Of a stretch of 64,000 nt of DNA, positions 26,037 to 35,405 are shown one piece after another. The stretch lies in the NCBI GenBank assembly GCA_017546845.1, contig JAFYRS010000051.1:1-64000 (forward strand). The letters run 5' to 3'. Made by a program: the position numbers and the translations under genes. Source of the stretch: Akkermansia sp. (GTDB lineage: Bacteria; Verrucomicrobiota; Verrucomicrobiia; Verrucomicrobiales; Akkermansiaceae). A model generated the notes under the pieces. The model made no database searches and was not told the DNA's origin. It saw only the letters and a program-made list of their open reading frames with translations. Position 1 is the first letter of the stretch, and every line of letters starts with the position of its first letter.

Positions 26037-26963
26037 ATGAATACACCCAAAGACCTCTTAACCATCGACGCCCTCAGCGATGCCGACATCCACGGCATCC
26101 TGAAAGGCGCAGCTGAAATGAAGCAGGTGTTCTGCAGCGGCAAGACTCACCCTGCCCTGGCCGGCAAATCCGTGCTCACGCTCTTTTACGAGCCCAGCAC
26201 GCGCACCCGCTCCTCGTTCGAACTGGCAGCCCGCCGCCTGCAGGCCGATGTCACCACCTTCACGGTGGCCACATCTTCCGTAGTCAAGGGCGAAAGCGTG
26301 CACGACACCATCGACACGCTCATGAGCATGCACATGGACTACATCATCGTGCGCCACAAGAGCAGCGGCATTCCTGCCGTTATCGGACGTCATGCAAAGG
26401 CTTCCGTCATCAACGCAGGCGATGGAGCCCATGCCCACCCCAGCCAGGCTTTCCTGGATGCCTTCACCCTGCAGGAGAAATACGGAGACCTCACGGCCAA
26501 GCGTGTCGTCATCATCGGCGATATACTGCACAGCCGCGTTGCCCGCTCCACCAGCACCATTCTGAAGCGCCTTGGTGCACAGGTAGCATACATGGGTCCC
26601 GGCCCGCTGGTGCCGCACGAAAAGCACACCGGTATACCCCGTTTCACGAATTGGGATGCGGTGTTTGAATGGAAGCCGGATGTGATATACCTGCTGCGTG
26701 TGCAGAATGAGCGCATGGATACGCCGTACTTCCCCTCGGCGGATTACCACCAGGCTTTCGGAGTCACAGAGGAACGGCTCAAACGCATTGACGCGCTGGA
26801 TTTGAGCATCATGCACCCGGGGCCGGTGAATCGCGGCGTTGAACTTTGCGACAATGCCATGGTATACCGCAACAGCCTCATCTGCGACCAGGTTGAGAAC
26901 GGCGTTGCCGCCCGCATGAGCATTCTTTCCTATCTTTCACCCCGAACCCGGAACAATGACTAG
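26037..26963 (+). CDS. pyrB: Aspartate carbamoyltransferase catalytic chain
   Basis: Condenses carbamoyl phosphate and aspartate, the committed step of pyrimidine synthesis. The 308 residues hold the carbamoyl-phosphate loop FYEPSTRTRSSFELAARRL, the SSVVKGES loop (Ser/Lys contributed to the neighbouring active site), GDGAHAHPSQAFLDAFT and HPGPVNRGVEL. No pyrI regulatory gene is seen. It overlaps the dihydroorotase-like gene by 8 nt, the arrangement of pyrB-pyrC' complexes. Confidence 0.97.
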   Translation: MNTPKDLLTIDALSDADIHGILKGAAEMKQVFCSGKTHPALAGKSVLTLFYEPSTRTRSSFELAARRLQADVTTFTVATSSVVKGESVHDTIDTLMSMHMDYIIVRHKSSGIPAVIGRHAKASVINAGDGAHAHPSQAFLDAFTLQEKYGDLTAKRVVIIGDILHSRVARSTSTILKRLGAQVAYMGPGPLVPHEKHTGIPRFTNWDAVFEWKPDVIYLLRVQNERMDTPYFPSADYHQAFGVTEERLKRIDALDLSIMHPGPVNRGVELCDNAMVYRNSLICDQVENGVAARMSILSYLSPRTRNND

Positions 26964-28245
26964 TACGTACATCAAAAATGCCACCTGGGCTCCCACGGGA
27001 GAACATTTTGACATTCGCCTGGCACCCGGACACAGCCAGGTTGTACCTGAACTGGGCAACCTCACCATCAGTGATGCGGAGGTCCACCCCGCAGGGCAGC
27101 TGGAGATTCCGGAAAAAGCGCGCGTTATCGATGCAGAAGGCAAGCTGATACTGCCTGCGTTGTTCGATATGCATGCCAAGGTAGAAATTGAAGGCCGCAG
27201 CAAGCGAGAATCGGTCACCCGCACCGGGCAGGCCGCCGTGCAGGGCGGCGTATGGGGCATACTGGTGCAACCGACCGCCGGTTTCATGTTCGATAACAGC
27301 TCCGCTCTGGATAGCTTCCGCGAGGCTGTGGGACAACGCTCCGCCGCCGAAATGATACCTGCCGGCTGCATCTCCCAAGGCATGAAAGGAGACCAGCAGG
27401 CGCCATATAATACACTTGCAGCACGCGGCATCCGCATCCTGAGCGATGCCGGGGAACGCCCCGGAAACCTGCTCATGCTTCACCGCGCCATGAAATATGT
27501 GGCAGAGCTGGATATGATTCTCGCCATTCGTGGTGATGTTCCCTCCATCACTGCGGGCACCTGCATGCACCCCGGTACCACCTCTTACAACCTGGGGCTG
27601 CATGGGACACCGGCGTGCGCAGAGGAAATCGGGCTCGAAATCATCGTACGCCTGGCACAGGACGCTGGCTGCCGCCTGCATGTGCAGACTGTCAGCACGG
27701 CAGAAGGTGTTGAAATCATCCGCCGCGCCAAGGCAGCAGGTGTCAAGGTGACCGCAGAGGTTGCCCTGCACCACCTGCTCTACACACATGAAGATGTGGG
27801 TGACTATGATACCAACTTCAAGACGCTTCCCCCCTTGCGCGATAAGGCTGATACAGAAGCCTTGCTGGCAGGCATCAAGGATGGCACGATTGACTGCATT
27901 GTATCCGACCACACCCCCTGCACTCCCTTTGCAAAGCTGCAGGACTTCCCCTCGGCACCGCAGGGTATGTGCGTACTGGACCACTACCTGCCCACGCTCT
28001 ACACCCAGCTGGTCAAGCCGGGCAAGCTGACATGGGAAGAGTTGGTGCGGGTCTGCTGCATAGCCCCCTGCACTATAGCGTGCCCCGAAGTTATCGATCC
28101 GGCAGAGCCGGAGGGTATGCCGCTGCTTCTGTTTGACCCTGCCACGGAATATATGGTGACAGAGGATAACCTGCCCTGTGGCACAATTAACACACCGCTG
28201 CTGGGCAGAACGCTCTGCGGCAGTGTCACACTCCCCCTTCAATAA
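26956..28245 (+). CDS. Dihydroorotase-like protein lacking metal ligands (PyrC'-type)
   Basis: A 429-residue amidohydrolase of the type I dihydroorotase family. The fold markers are clear: ILPALFDMHAK, VKVTAEVALHHLLYT, PPLRDKADTEALLAG and IDCIVSDHTPC. Most zinc and substrate residues are replaced. HxH after FDM is HAK. The His of the VAHCED position is in AIRGD (Arg). HVCHVST is HVQTVST. DHAPH is DHTPC. Catalysis is therefore unlikely. In Pseudomonas an inactive PyrC' is needed to assemble aspartate carbamoyltransferase, and the 8-nt overlap with pyrB fits that role. An active dihydroorotase should exist elsewhere. Confidence 0.85.
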   Translation: MTSTYIKNATWAPTGEHFDIRLAPGHSQVVPELGNLTISDAEVHPAGQLEIPEKARVIDAEGKLILPALFDMHAKVEIEGRSKRESVTRTGQAAVQGGVWGILVQPTAGFMFDNSSALDSFREAVGQRSAAEMIPAGCISQGMKGDQQAPYNTLAARGIRILSDAGERPGNLLMLHRAMKYVAELDMILAIRGDVPSITAGTCMHPGTTSYNLGLHGTPACAEEIGLEIIVRLAQDAGCRLHVQTVSTAEGVEIIRRAKAAGVKVTAEVALHHLLYTHEDVGDYDTNFKTLPPLRDKADTEALLAGIKDGTIDCIVSDHTPCTPFAKLQDFPSAPQGMCVLDHYLPTLYTQLVKPGKLTWEELVRVCCIAPCTIACPEVIDPAEPEGMPLLLFDPATEYMVTEDNLPCGTINTPLLGRTLCGSVTLPLQ

Positions 28246-28248
28246 GCC

Positions 28249-29190
28249 ATGATAATCTACATCATCAGCGATGGTAAGAAAGGCCATCTTTCCCAGACCC
28301 GCGGCCTCGCCCAGGCTCTCATTGAGCAGGCCAGCGAGCGTGCTCCGGAACGGGAACATGCATGCTACGAAGTAGACATCACCAAGCTCAGCTGGTTTGG
28401 CAAGTTGTTCTACAAGGGCAAGGACCTGACCTACCCGCGCCCGGATCTGATTCTCTGCGCTGGCCATGGTACCCACCTGGCGGCGCTGAGCCTTGCCCGC
28501 CACCTGCGCAGCCTGTGCATGGTGTGCATGCGGCCGAGCCTGCCCGGCAGCCTGTTTGATCTGTGCATCACTCCGCGTCACGATTTGCCGGATGGTTTTA
28601 CAGCCAATGGGCGTATTTTCCCGACCAACGGCGCCATCAATGCCATCCGCCCCACGCCGGATGAACCGAAGACTCAGACGCTCGTGCTCATTGGTGGCCC
28701 CAGCAAGAGCTACAACTGGGATGCCGAGCTGGTGCTCAACCAGCTTTCCTCCATTGCCCGCCTGTCTACCACACCCATCGTGCTCACCACCTCTCGCCGT
28801 ACCCCGGCTGACTTTGTGGGCGATGTATCGGCGGCCTGCCCCAATATCCGCGTTGTACCAGTGGAAGAGACTGGAGCAAACTGGGTGCAGGAGAATCTGG
28901 CAAAGGCCAGGGAAGTGTGGGTAACGCAGGACAGCGTGAGCATGGTGTACGAGTCGCTTTCCAGCGGTGCTCCCGTTGGTATTATCGAAATGCCGGCCAA
29001 GGAAGGTCCGCACAAGCCGGATGCCTCCCGCATTGCCCGTGGTCTCAACATGTTAATAGCGGATGGCAGCGTGTGCCGTTTTACCGAATGGGCCAAAACC
29101 CATACCATTCCCCAGACCGGCAAAGTGCTCAATGAAGCCGCCCGGACCGCCACTTATATTCTGGATAACTTCCCGAAACTCCTTCCATGA
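28249..29190 (+). CDS. ELM1/GtrOC1-family putative glycosyltransferase
   Basis: A 313-residue protein of the DUF1022/ELM1 family. It begins IIYIISDGKKGHLSQTRGLA, the SDGxxGHxxQ motif of the family. LVLIGGPSKSYNWD and the donor-site-like VTQDSVSMVYESLSSGAPVGIIEM follow, typical of GT-B glycosyltransferases. It lies 3 nt after the dihydroorotase-like gene and overlaps the next glycosyltransferase by 4 nt. That suggests one unit for surface-glycan or lipid-core assembly. The acceptor is unknown. Confidence 0.82.
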   Translation: MIIYIISDGKKGHLSQTRGLAQALIEQASERAPEREHACYEVDITKLSWFGKLFYKGKDLTYPRPDLILCAGHGTHLAALSLARHLRSLCMVCMRPSLPGSLFDLCITPRHDLPDGFTANGRIFPTNGAINAIRPTPDEPKTQTLVLIGGPSKSYNWDAELVLNQLSSIARLSTTPIVLTTSRRTPADFVGDVSAACPNIRVVPVEETGANWVQENLAKAREVWVTQDSVSMVYESLSSGAPVGIIEMPAKEGPHKPDASRIARGLNMLIADGSVCRFTEWAKTHTIPQTGKVLNEAARTATYILDNFPKLLP

Positions 29191-30296
29191 AAGTAATGCA
29201 CCTGCTGCCCTCCCTGAGCTCCGGAGGGGTTGAACAAGTTGTTCTGGAACTCTGCGAAGGCTTATGCAACGCAGGGGTTGAAAACCTTGTTGTCTCAGCC
29301 GGGGGGAGCATGGTGCCGGCCATTGAAGGCACTGGTGCAAGACACATCACCAGGCCTATCGGCAAGAAGAGTCTTCTGACGCTGCTGCAGATTGGCAGGA
29401 CAGCAAAGCTTATCCGCAAGGAAAAACCGGATATCCTGCACCTGCACTCCCGCGTGCCGGCATGGGTTGGTCAGTTAGCCTGCCGCCGTATACCGGCAGC
29501 TGAGCGTCCGTTCATTGTCTCCACATTCCATGGATTCCACTCGGTGAACCGCTATTCAGCGGTCATGGCCAAGGGGCATCGCGTCATTGCTGTTTCGCGC
29601 TGCATGCGGGAGCACATTCTGGAGAACTACCCCCAATGCCCGGCTGACGATATCGTGGTGATTCCCAATTCGGTAGATGCCACTCGCTTTACGCCGGAAT
29701 ACAAGCCCGGTGAAGAGTGGCTGAACAAATGGTATGCGGATTACCCCGAACTGAAGGGTAAGTATACCCTGTGCCTTCCCGGGCGCATTACGCGGCTGAA
29801 AGGAGCCCCGCACCTGGGCCCGATTCTCCGCTACCTGAAGGAGCGGGGCATTCCGGCGCATGCGGTGATTGTGGGCGAGACGAAAAAAGGAAAAGAAGCC
29901 TACCGCGATGAAGTACAGGCGGGCTTCAAGGCCGAGGGTGTAGCAGATTGCGTGACATGGACAGGACACCGCCGGGACCTTCGGGAGGTACTCTGCGCGT
30001 GTGATGTGACCCTTTCCCTGACCCTCCAGCCGGAATCATTTGGCAAGACGACACTGGAGGCGCTTTCGCTGGGACGCCCCGTAGCCGGGTATGAACACGG
30101 CGGCGTTGGCGAACAACTCGAACAATTCCTTCCCGAAGGGATGGTCGCAACATGCCAGCCGGAGAAAATGGCCGCAGTGCTTGAAAAATGGTACACAGAG
30201 CGCCCAAAGCCCAGGACCCCGGTGCCTCCCCCATACCGCCGGGAGGATATGATACAGGCTCATATTGACCTGTACGAAAGCCTTTGCCGTCCCTGA
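29187..30296 (+). CDS. Glycosyltransferase family 4
   Basis: A 369-residue GT-B enzyme. The N-terminal acceptor domain starts MKVMHLLPSLSSGGVEQVV, a GT4 loop. HLHSRVPAWVGQLACRR, FHGFHSVNRYSAVM and VIPNSVDATRF lead to the donor domain with LPGRITRLKGAPHL and SFGKTTLEALSLGRPVAGYEHGGVGE, containing the nucleotide-sugar E-x7-E motif. Similar proteins add sugars to lipopolysaccharide or capsule. The start codon overlaps the preceding stop (ATGA). Confidence 0.9.
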   Translation: MKVMHLLPSLSSGGVEQVVLELCEGLCNAGVENLVVSAGGSMVPAIEGTGARHITRPIGKKSLLTLLQIGRTAKLIRKEKPDILHLHSRVPAWVGQLACRRIPAAERPFIVSTFHGFHSVNRYSAVMAKGHRVIAVSRCMREHILENYPQCPADDIVVIPNSVDATRFTPEYKPGEEWLNKWYADYPELKGKYTLCLPGRITRLKGAPHLGPILRYLKERGIPAHAVIVGETKKGKEAYRDEVQAGFKAEGVADCVTWTGHRRDLREVLCACDVTLSLTLQPESFGKTTLEALSLGRPVAGYEHGGVGEQLEQFLPEGMVATCQPEKMAAVLEKWYTERPKPRTPVPPPYRREDMIQAHIDLYESLCRP

Positions 30297-30306
30297 TAAC
30301 AACGCC

Positions 30307-31440
30307 ATGAACGTGCTCCATGTCAGTCCCCGGCTAAGCCCCGGCGGCATCAAGCAACTGGCTGCTGACCTGGCAGTCGGCCTGCAGCAGGCGGGGTTCA
30401 GGAACACCGTCATTGCGCCTCCTAATGAACTGGTGGGGCGTCTTGCCGCTGCGTCTGTGCAGCATCACAGCATGCGCACGCTCTCCATCTTCAACTACAG
30501 GAGCGAAGTAAAGAGAATCCGCCACATTGCGGGCAGTTGCAAGGCCGATATCATTCTTACATACACCACGCAAGCCACCTATCTGACCTGGATTGCCTGC
30601 AAGAACATGCCGGAGGAATCTCGTCCCCGCATCATCGGCATTCATGCCACCTATCCGCGCTACCGGGGATGGACGCTGAGTCTCGAGTGTTGCGATGCAC
30701 TTGTAGCCACATCCCGTCATCTGCGGGACGAATTGACACGCCGAGCCAGTCTTGATGCCGAACGCCACATCTGGGTCATTCCCTATGGGGTAAACGAAGA
30801 ACTGTGCCACCCTGCTTACGCCCCGGCGAATGCCTGGCTGGAGCAATGGAACAGGAATCACCCCACATCGGAAGATACGCTCAGGATTTGCATGGCCGGA
30901 AGCATTACCCCACTGCACGGGCATGATGATATACCAGCCATTCTCACAAAACTGGAGAACGCTGGAGTCAACGCACACTTGTACATTGCGGGAGACACAG
31001 CCCGCGCCAGTCAGAAGCACTACGCATCCGTTCAGAAGAAGCTCAGGCAGAATAAGGTGGAGTACATGGTCACCTGGCTTGGCGTACGTACGGATTTACG
31101 GGACATCATCAGCGCTTGCGATGTGTTGATATCCCTTACCAAGCAGCCGCCCTGCCACGACCGCGCCGTGCTGGAGGCCCTGTCTCTGGGAAAACCCGTT
31201 GCCGGATATGACCACGGCATCATCGGGGAACTTCTGGACAGATACCTCCCGGAGGGGCGGGTTGCCCCCGGAGATATTGCCGGCATTGCCGACAGACTGG
31301 AGCAGTGGCATGCATACCGCCCGGTATTTGAAGGAAATCTGCTCCCCCCATTCCGTCTGGCAGACACCATCCGCGGCGTGGCGGAACTCTGCACTGCTGT
31401 CTGCCAGGGAGGCATGGCGGACCAACTTCCAAAACATTGA
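30307..31440 (+). CDS. Glycosyltransferase family 4 (second)
   Basis: A 377-residue paralogue of the upstream enzyme. It starts MNVLHVSPRLSPGGIKQLA, with IPYGVNEELCHPAYAP mid-protein and a donor site around PPCHDRAVLEALSLGKPVAGYDHGIIGE. The Gly-Lys-Thr seen in the neighbour (SFGKTTLEAL) is HDRAVLEAL here, so substrate use may differ. The ATG at 30307 is chosen because the family start motif follows at once. The stop TGA is part of the -35 box of the next gene. Confidence 0.88.
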   Translation: MNVLHVSPRLSPGGIKQLAADLAVGLQQAGFRNTVIAPPNELVGRLAAASVQHHSMRTLSIFNYRSEVKRIRHIAGSCKADIILTYTTQATYLTWIACKNMPEESRPRIIGIHATYPRYRGWTLSLECCDALVATSRHLRDELTRRASLDAERHIWVIPYGVNEELCHPAYAPANAWLEQWNRNHPTSEDTLRICMAGSITPLHGHDDIPAILTKLENAGVNAHLYIAGDTARASQKHYASVQKKLRQNKVEYMVTWLGVRTDLRDIISACDVLISLTKQPPCHDRAVLEALSLGKPVAGYDHGIIGELLDRYLPEGRVAPGDIAGIADRLEQWHAYRPVFEGNLLPPFRLADTIRGVAELCTAVCQGGMADQLPKH

Positions 31441-31465
31441 CAAACACAGCAAAATAGTGTACCCT
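31437..31465 (+). promoter_or_regulatory. Promoter of the beta-CASP nuclease gene
   Basis: -35 TTGACA (31437-31442), 17-bp spacer, -10 TACCCT (31460-31465). The -35 includes the TGA stop of the glycosyltransferase, so the nuclease can be transcribed separately from the glycan genes. Confidence 0.5.
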
Positions 31466-31489
31466 CTGCGGTCGAACTGAATATTTCAG

Positions 31490-32857
31490 ATGATTAATTT
31501 CACCAATCTTTCACGCCACACCGACATCGGCTCCAACTGCTACATGCTCGATATTGACGGCGTGCGCATAGTGCTGGATTCCGGCATGCATCCTAAAAAA
31601 GACGGCGCGGAAGCCACGCCTGAGTTCAGCCTGATAGGAGCAGCCGACCCCGATACCATCTTCGTCACCCACTCCCACCTGGATCACATCGGCACCCTGC
31701 CCGTCCTGCAGGATAAATACCCGGCAGCAGAAGTCAACATGACCGCCGCTACCTGTGAAGTCGGTCTGGCCATGCTGCATAATTCCGTGAACGTGATGAC
31801 CGCAAAGCGCACGCAGGAAGGCATTATTGAATATCCCTTCTACACGCACCAGGAGCTTGACCACGTAGCCCGTTGCTGGATGCCGCGCCCATACGGTACG
31901 CCGTTCCGCATCGGCCGCCAAGGGCGGGTGCTGGCCACCCTGCACGATGCCGGGCATATTCTGGGCAGCTGCGGTGTGGAGCTGGAAAGTGAAAGCGGCA
32001 CAACCATCCTGTACACGGGCGATGTGCAGTTTGATAACCAGACCCTCATAGCCGGTGCAGATTTCCCGGAAAGTGGCATTGATATCCTCATCATGGAAAG
32101 CACGCATGGCTGCACAGAACGGGATGCGAACTACACCCGGGCCAGGGAACTGCGCCGATTTGCGGATACCATACGCGACGTTCTGGAAAATGGCGGTGCT
32201 GTACTCATTCCCGTGTTTGCACTGGGCAAGAGCCAATGTCTGCTGACCGAAATAGGCCGTTTCAAGGAACAGGGACTCATTCCTGATGTGCCCGTGTATT
32301 TCGGCGGTCTGAGTTCCAAGATTACAGCCGTGTACGACAAGCTGGCAGACAGCACACCGCGCCTGCAGCCCGGGTTCCGCATCAAGGAACACGTGGAAAC
32401 CCACGGCCTGCCCCGCCAGGGAAAAGCTCCGCTGGTGGCCTCCCCCGGCAATATCTACCTTGTTTCCAGCGGCATGATGAGCGAACACACCGTTTCCCAC
32501 ATTCTCGCCGAACAGATTATCACGCATCCGAATGATGCCATCCTCTTTGTCGGCTACAGTGACCCGGAAACCCCGGCTGGCAAGATTAAGGCTACTAACC
32601 ATGGTGACCTGGTCAACCTGCGTGCAAAAGGCGGTCAGGCCTACCCGCTGAAATGCCGCGTGGAGTGTTTCGACTTCTCGGGCCACGCCTCGCGCAGCGC
32701 GCTGATTGATTATGCCTGCAAGCTGAACCCGAAAAAGATTCTGCTGGTTCATGGCGACCCGCCTGCGGTGGAGTCCCTGAGCGCAGAAATCAAGGCCAAA
32801 CTGCCGGGCACGGATATCATCATACCCGCACCCGGTCAATCCCTGCGGCTGGACTAA
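31490..32857 (+). CDS. Metallo-beta-lactamase/beta-CASP RNA nuclease
   Basis: A 455-residue CPSF73/YSH1-like nuclease. The metal motifs are THSHLDHIG (HxHxDH), HDAGHILGS and YTGDVQF. The beta-CASP part shows LIMESTHG, AVLIPVFALGKSQ and SSGMMSE. The C-terminal motifs DFSGHASRSALIDY and LVHGDPPAVE complete the set. Bacterial members process or degrade RNA. It converges on the phage-tail-like gene with a 7-nt gap and no terminator between them. Confidence 0.93.
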   Translation: MINFTNLSRHTDIGSNCYMLDIDGVRIVLDSGMHPKKDGAEATPEFSLIGAADPDTIFVTHSHLDHIGTLPVLQDKYPAAEVNMTAATCEVGLAMLHNSVNVMTAKRTQEGIIEYPFYTHQELDHVARCWMPRPYGTPFRIGRQGRVLATLHDAGHILGSCGVELESESGTTILYTGDVQFDNQTLIAGADFPESGIDILIMESTHGCTERDANYTRARELRRFADTIRDVLENGGAVLIPVFALGKSQCLLTEIGRFKEQGLIPDVPVYFGGLSSKITAVYDKLADSTPRLQPGFRIKEHVETHGLPRQGKAPLVASPGNIYLVSSGMMSEHTVSHILAEQIITHPNDAILFVGYSDPETPAGKIKATNHGDLVNLRAKGGQAYPLKCRVECFDFSGHASRSALIDYACKLNPKKILLVHGDPPAVESLSAEIKAKLPGTDIIIPAPGQSLRLD

Positions 32858-32864
32858 TCAATAG

Positions 32865-35330
32865 TTATTTTCCATGGTGATCGACCTCCTGAGTTATGGC
32901 CAGGAGTCTGAAGTCATGCAGCCCGCAATAGCGGATGCATAATGATTGCCCGACCCCGGCATCCGGCATGAGAGGCAGACGCAACGCACCCGTATACTCA
33001 GAGCCGGTGCCGTTGTAGTGTTCCCATCGGTCGTTGGCCGTGCTGCAATAGTCAAAGCTCGTATCGCTATGCAGAAGGCGCACTTTAAACCGGCTCAGCT
33101 GGCGCACGGAGTTGAAACTCATATTTCCTTCCAGCGGCATCGTATGTAATTCAGCTTCAATCGGAATACCTGCCAGATATTCCCGCCCGGTCCTGATGAT
33201 GGGAGAGACGCAACTTCCAGCGGTGCTGGTGAACACCCCGCTCCCCTGGACCTCCTGAACCAGAATGCGGGTATCGGGCGGCAAGTGGGGAACCTGTAGT
33301 ATGCCATCCACTTCCGCCACGACGCGCTGGTAACAATCCAGGTGCCGTTCATCGGTCTGCATGCGTTCGAGAATGGGATTTGCGCCCTGCTCCGGCTGTG
33401 TCACAAACCAGACCTCATCGTCCTTGCCGGACTTGCTCTGTAATGCCGTGATGTGAAGCACCCTGCGGTTACTCATTTCAACGCGTTGCCAGGCAGTGAC
33501 CTGCTGCTCCATGTTGATGGTAAGCACCGCCAGGGAATCATCATTCATCAACACCCAGATATTGATATTGGAACCACGCTGTACACACCACTCCCTCACC
33601 CCCTGGGACAACAAGTGCTCAGCCAGCATGCTGATGTCAGTAGCGGAAAATCCATCCGATTCCAGGCGGTAGGCAATTTCACGCAACCGGCGGCCTCCCC
33701 GCTGCACAAAGAGCACCGTATTCTCCACAGCGCGCGCGGGCATTGCTGCACTGCCAACGGATGATTGCCGCCGGAAAGAGACAGAGGTCGGGATGAGAGC
33801 CCCGCCAGTGCCGGAAGCCACAATCCATTCGCTATCGGCAGTGCCCACCAGGAGCTGGCGCGTAGCGCACAGCCAGCAGATACGGCTCTGGTCACTCCCC
33901 GTGATGTTCAGATGCATGGCGGCATCGTCATTTGAGCCGACTCGGAAATTGTGGTAATCATCCGTAGCGCTCGCGAGCAAAGTAGTGGGCAGCCCCGGCA
34001 TGCCGCCCAACCACAAACGCCCCTGGAACATGCAGGAAAAAGCCGGGTAACCGTTACGCACCCCAATGGCGCTGAAGCTCCAGCTGCGTGTTGAAAAGCT
34101 GACGGGATTCCCAAGATACGAACGCACCAGTTCTCCCCTGGCGTGAGTATCATCGATAACTTCTGTAATCCTGAACTTATACTCACGCGTTCCCCCCTTG
34201 ATGCAGAACTGCAGGTGCGCGCTTACCCCTGCGGAATCCTTGCAGCAGCGGCACACCAGCACCATGCGGCATGGCCTCTCCTCAGAGCCGGATAAGGCCC
34301 AGTTCTGGCGCGTTGCAAAATCTGACTGGGCAAAGGTCTTGATGCATGTCCAGTTCCAGAGTCGGAAATCCGGTTCTGTTTCCAGCGTATCATAACTGCG
34401 CCACAGTTCCCATTGCGCACTCCAGGTGTTATTCGTGTTTATTTCCCAATCACCGGCGACTTCATAGGGTATCCCCGAGGCATCCAGACGCATGAATCCG
34501 GGCTGGAAGTAATATGGATAATCAGACAATGCATTACTACCATTATAAGCATCAGGTGTATAATCACGTATGCAATGGTAAAAGTAGTAATAACCAGTAC
34601 CTGCGTGTTTCTGGTGCAGCATGGTTCCTTTCTTCACCTCATTCGTGCGGATATCCGGGGCTGCGCTCGCGGAAAACTGCTGCGCTTCGTTGCTGAATAA
34701 TTCCCGTCCGGGGATATACGCATCGGCCAGTAGGCATTCCCTACCCACCATGTCTGCAGTAAAATGTTTATCTCCACCGCTTAGCGTCAAATCAGCAGTT
34801 TTGCCCTCGGGCTGGAACATGACGGCAAGAGTCCCGGCCTGCAAGGCGTATGTTTCCCGCGGCATTGATTCAAACTGAGGTTCATCGCACCGCCAGTCAG
34901 TGTCTGCATATCGGTAGAGAACCACAGGCGGATGCGTGGGACAACACACGTACAAGGCATCATTCACCTGAGAAAAATGCAATGATGCCAGCTGCTCTTC
35001 ACCAGTCCAGGGGGTAGGCAGCACATAGACTTCGCCGGATGCATCGTGCAGCAGCTTTGCATCGCGGTATACCCGCATACCTCCGGGGAAAAACTCCAGC
35101 AAGAGCGTGTCATTCTCCGCAAAACAGAAGGGAAACAAGCGCACCGCAGCCCCGGCAGCTTCACCCACATACGCTGTGCCTGCCCGCAATTGAATACCCC
35201 CGTATGGCTGAATCTGAAAATTGCGTATCAACGCGGCACCGCGTTGATACGCCTGTAAATCACAACGGGTTGAGAGCCACGGGGATAACTCACCAGCCGT
35301 AAATCCGAGAACGATAGGTACTTCCTGCAT
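32865..35330 (-). CDS. Orphan phage tail/virion-like protein
   Basis: An 821-residue protein whose start reads FTAGELSPWLSTRCDLQAYQ, then GAALIRNFQIQPYGGIQLR and AGTAYVG. This matches the pattern F-GGELSP-L-GR-D-KY-G---NF-P-GG--RPGT-FV, which I know from large virion proteins of podophages. The rest is predicted beta-rich with many Trp, Tyr and Cys. No capsid, terminase, portal or lysis gene is nearby; the neighbours are nadE and a small cysteine protein. It may be a domesticated tail protein or an isolated remnant. It is full length without stops, which argues for selection. The ATG at 35330 is preferred to a TTG three codons upstream. Confidence 0.65.
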   Translation of the reverse strand: MQEVPIVLGFTAGELSPWLSTRCDLQAYQRGAALIRNFQIQPYGGIQLRAGTAYVGEAAGAAVRLFPFCFAENDTLLLEFFPGGMRVYRDAKLLHDASGEVYVLPTPWTGEEQLASLHFSQVNDALYVCCPTHPPVVLYRYADTDWRCDEPQFESMPRETYALQAGTLAVMFQPEGKTADLTLSGGDKHFTADMVGRECLLADAYIPGRELFSNEAQQFSASAAPDIRTNEVKKGTMLHQKHAGTGYYYFYHCIRDYTPDAYNGSNALSDYPYYFQPGFMRLDASGIPYEVAGDWEINTNNTWSAQWELWRSYDTLETEPDFRLWNWTCIKTFAQSDFATRQNWALSGSEERPCRMVLVCRCCKDSAGVSAHLQFCIKGGTREYKFRITEVIDDTHARGELVRSYLGNPVSFSTRSWSFSAIGVRNGYPAFSCMFQGRLWLGGMPGLPTTLLASATDDYHNFRVGSNDDAAMHLNITGSDQSRICWLCATRQLLVGTADSEWIVASGTGGALIPTSVSFRRQSSVGSAAMPARAVENTVLFVQRGGRRLREIAYRLESDGFSATDISMLAEHLLSQGVREWCVQRGSNINIWVLMNDDSLAVLTINMEQQVTAWQRVEMSNRRVLHITALQSKSGKDDEVWFVTQPEQGANPILERMQTDERHLDCYQRVVAEVDGILQVPHLPPDTRILVQEVQGSGVFTSTAGSCVSPIIRTGREYLAGIPIEAELHTMPLEGNMSFNSVRQLSRFKVRLLHSDTSFDYCSTANDRWEHYNGTGSEYTGALRLPLMPDAGVGQSLCIRYCGLHDFRLLAITQEVDHHGK

Positions 35331-35405
35331 ATATGGCAAGATGTACCACAGCAGGTAAATACGGGCAACCAGAAACGAATATACGGCAGCGCGTTCCGCG
35401 CAGAA

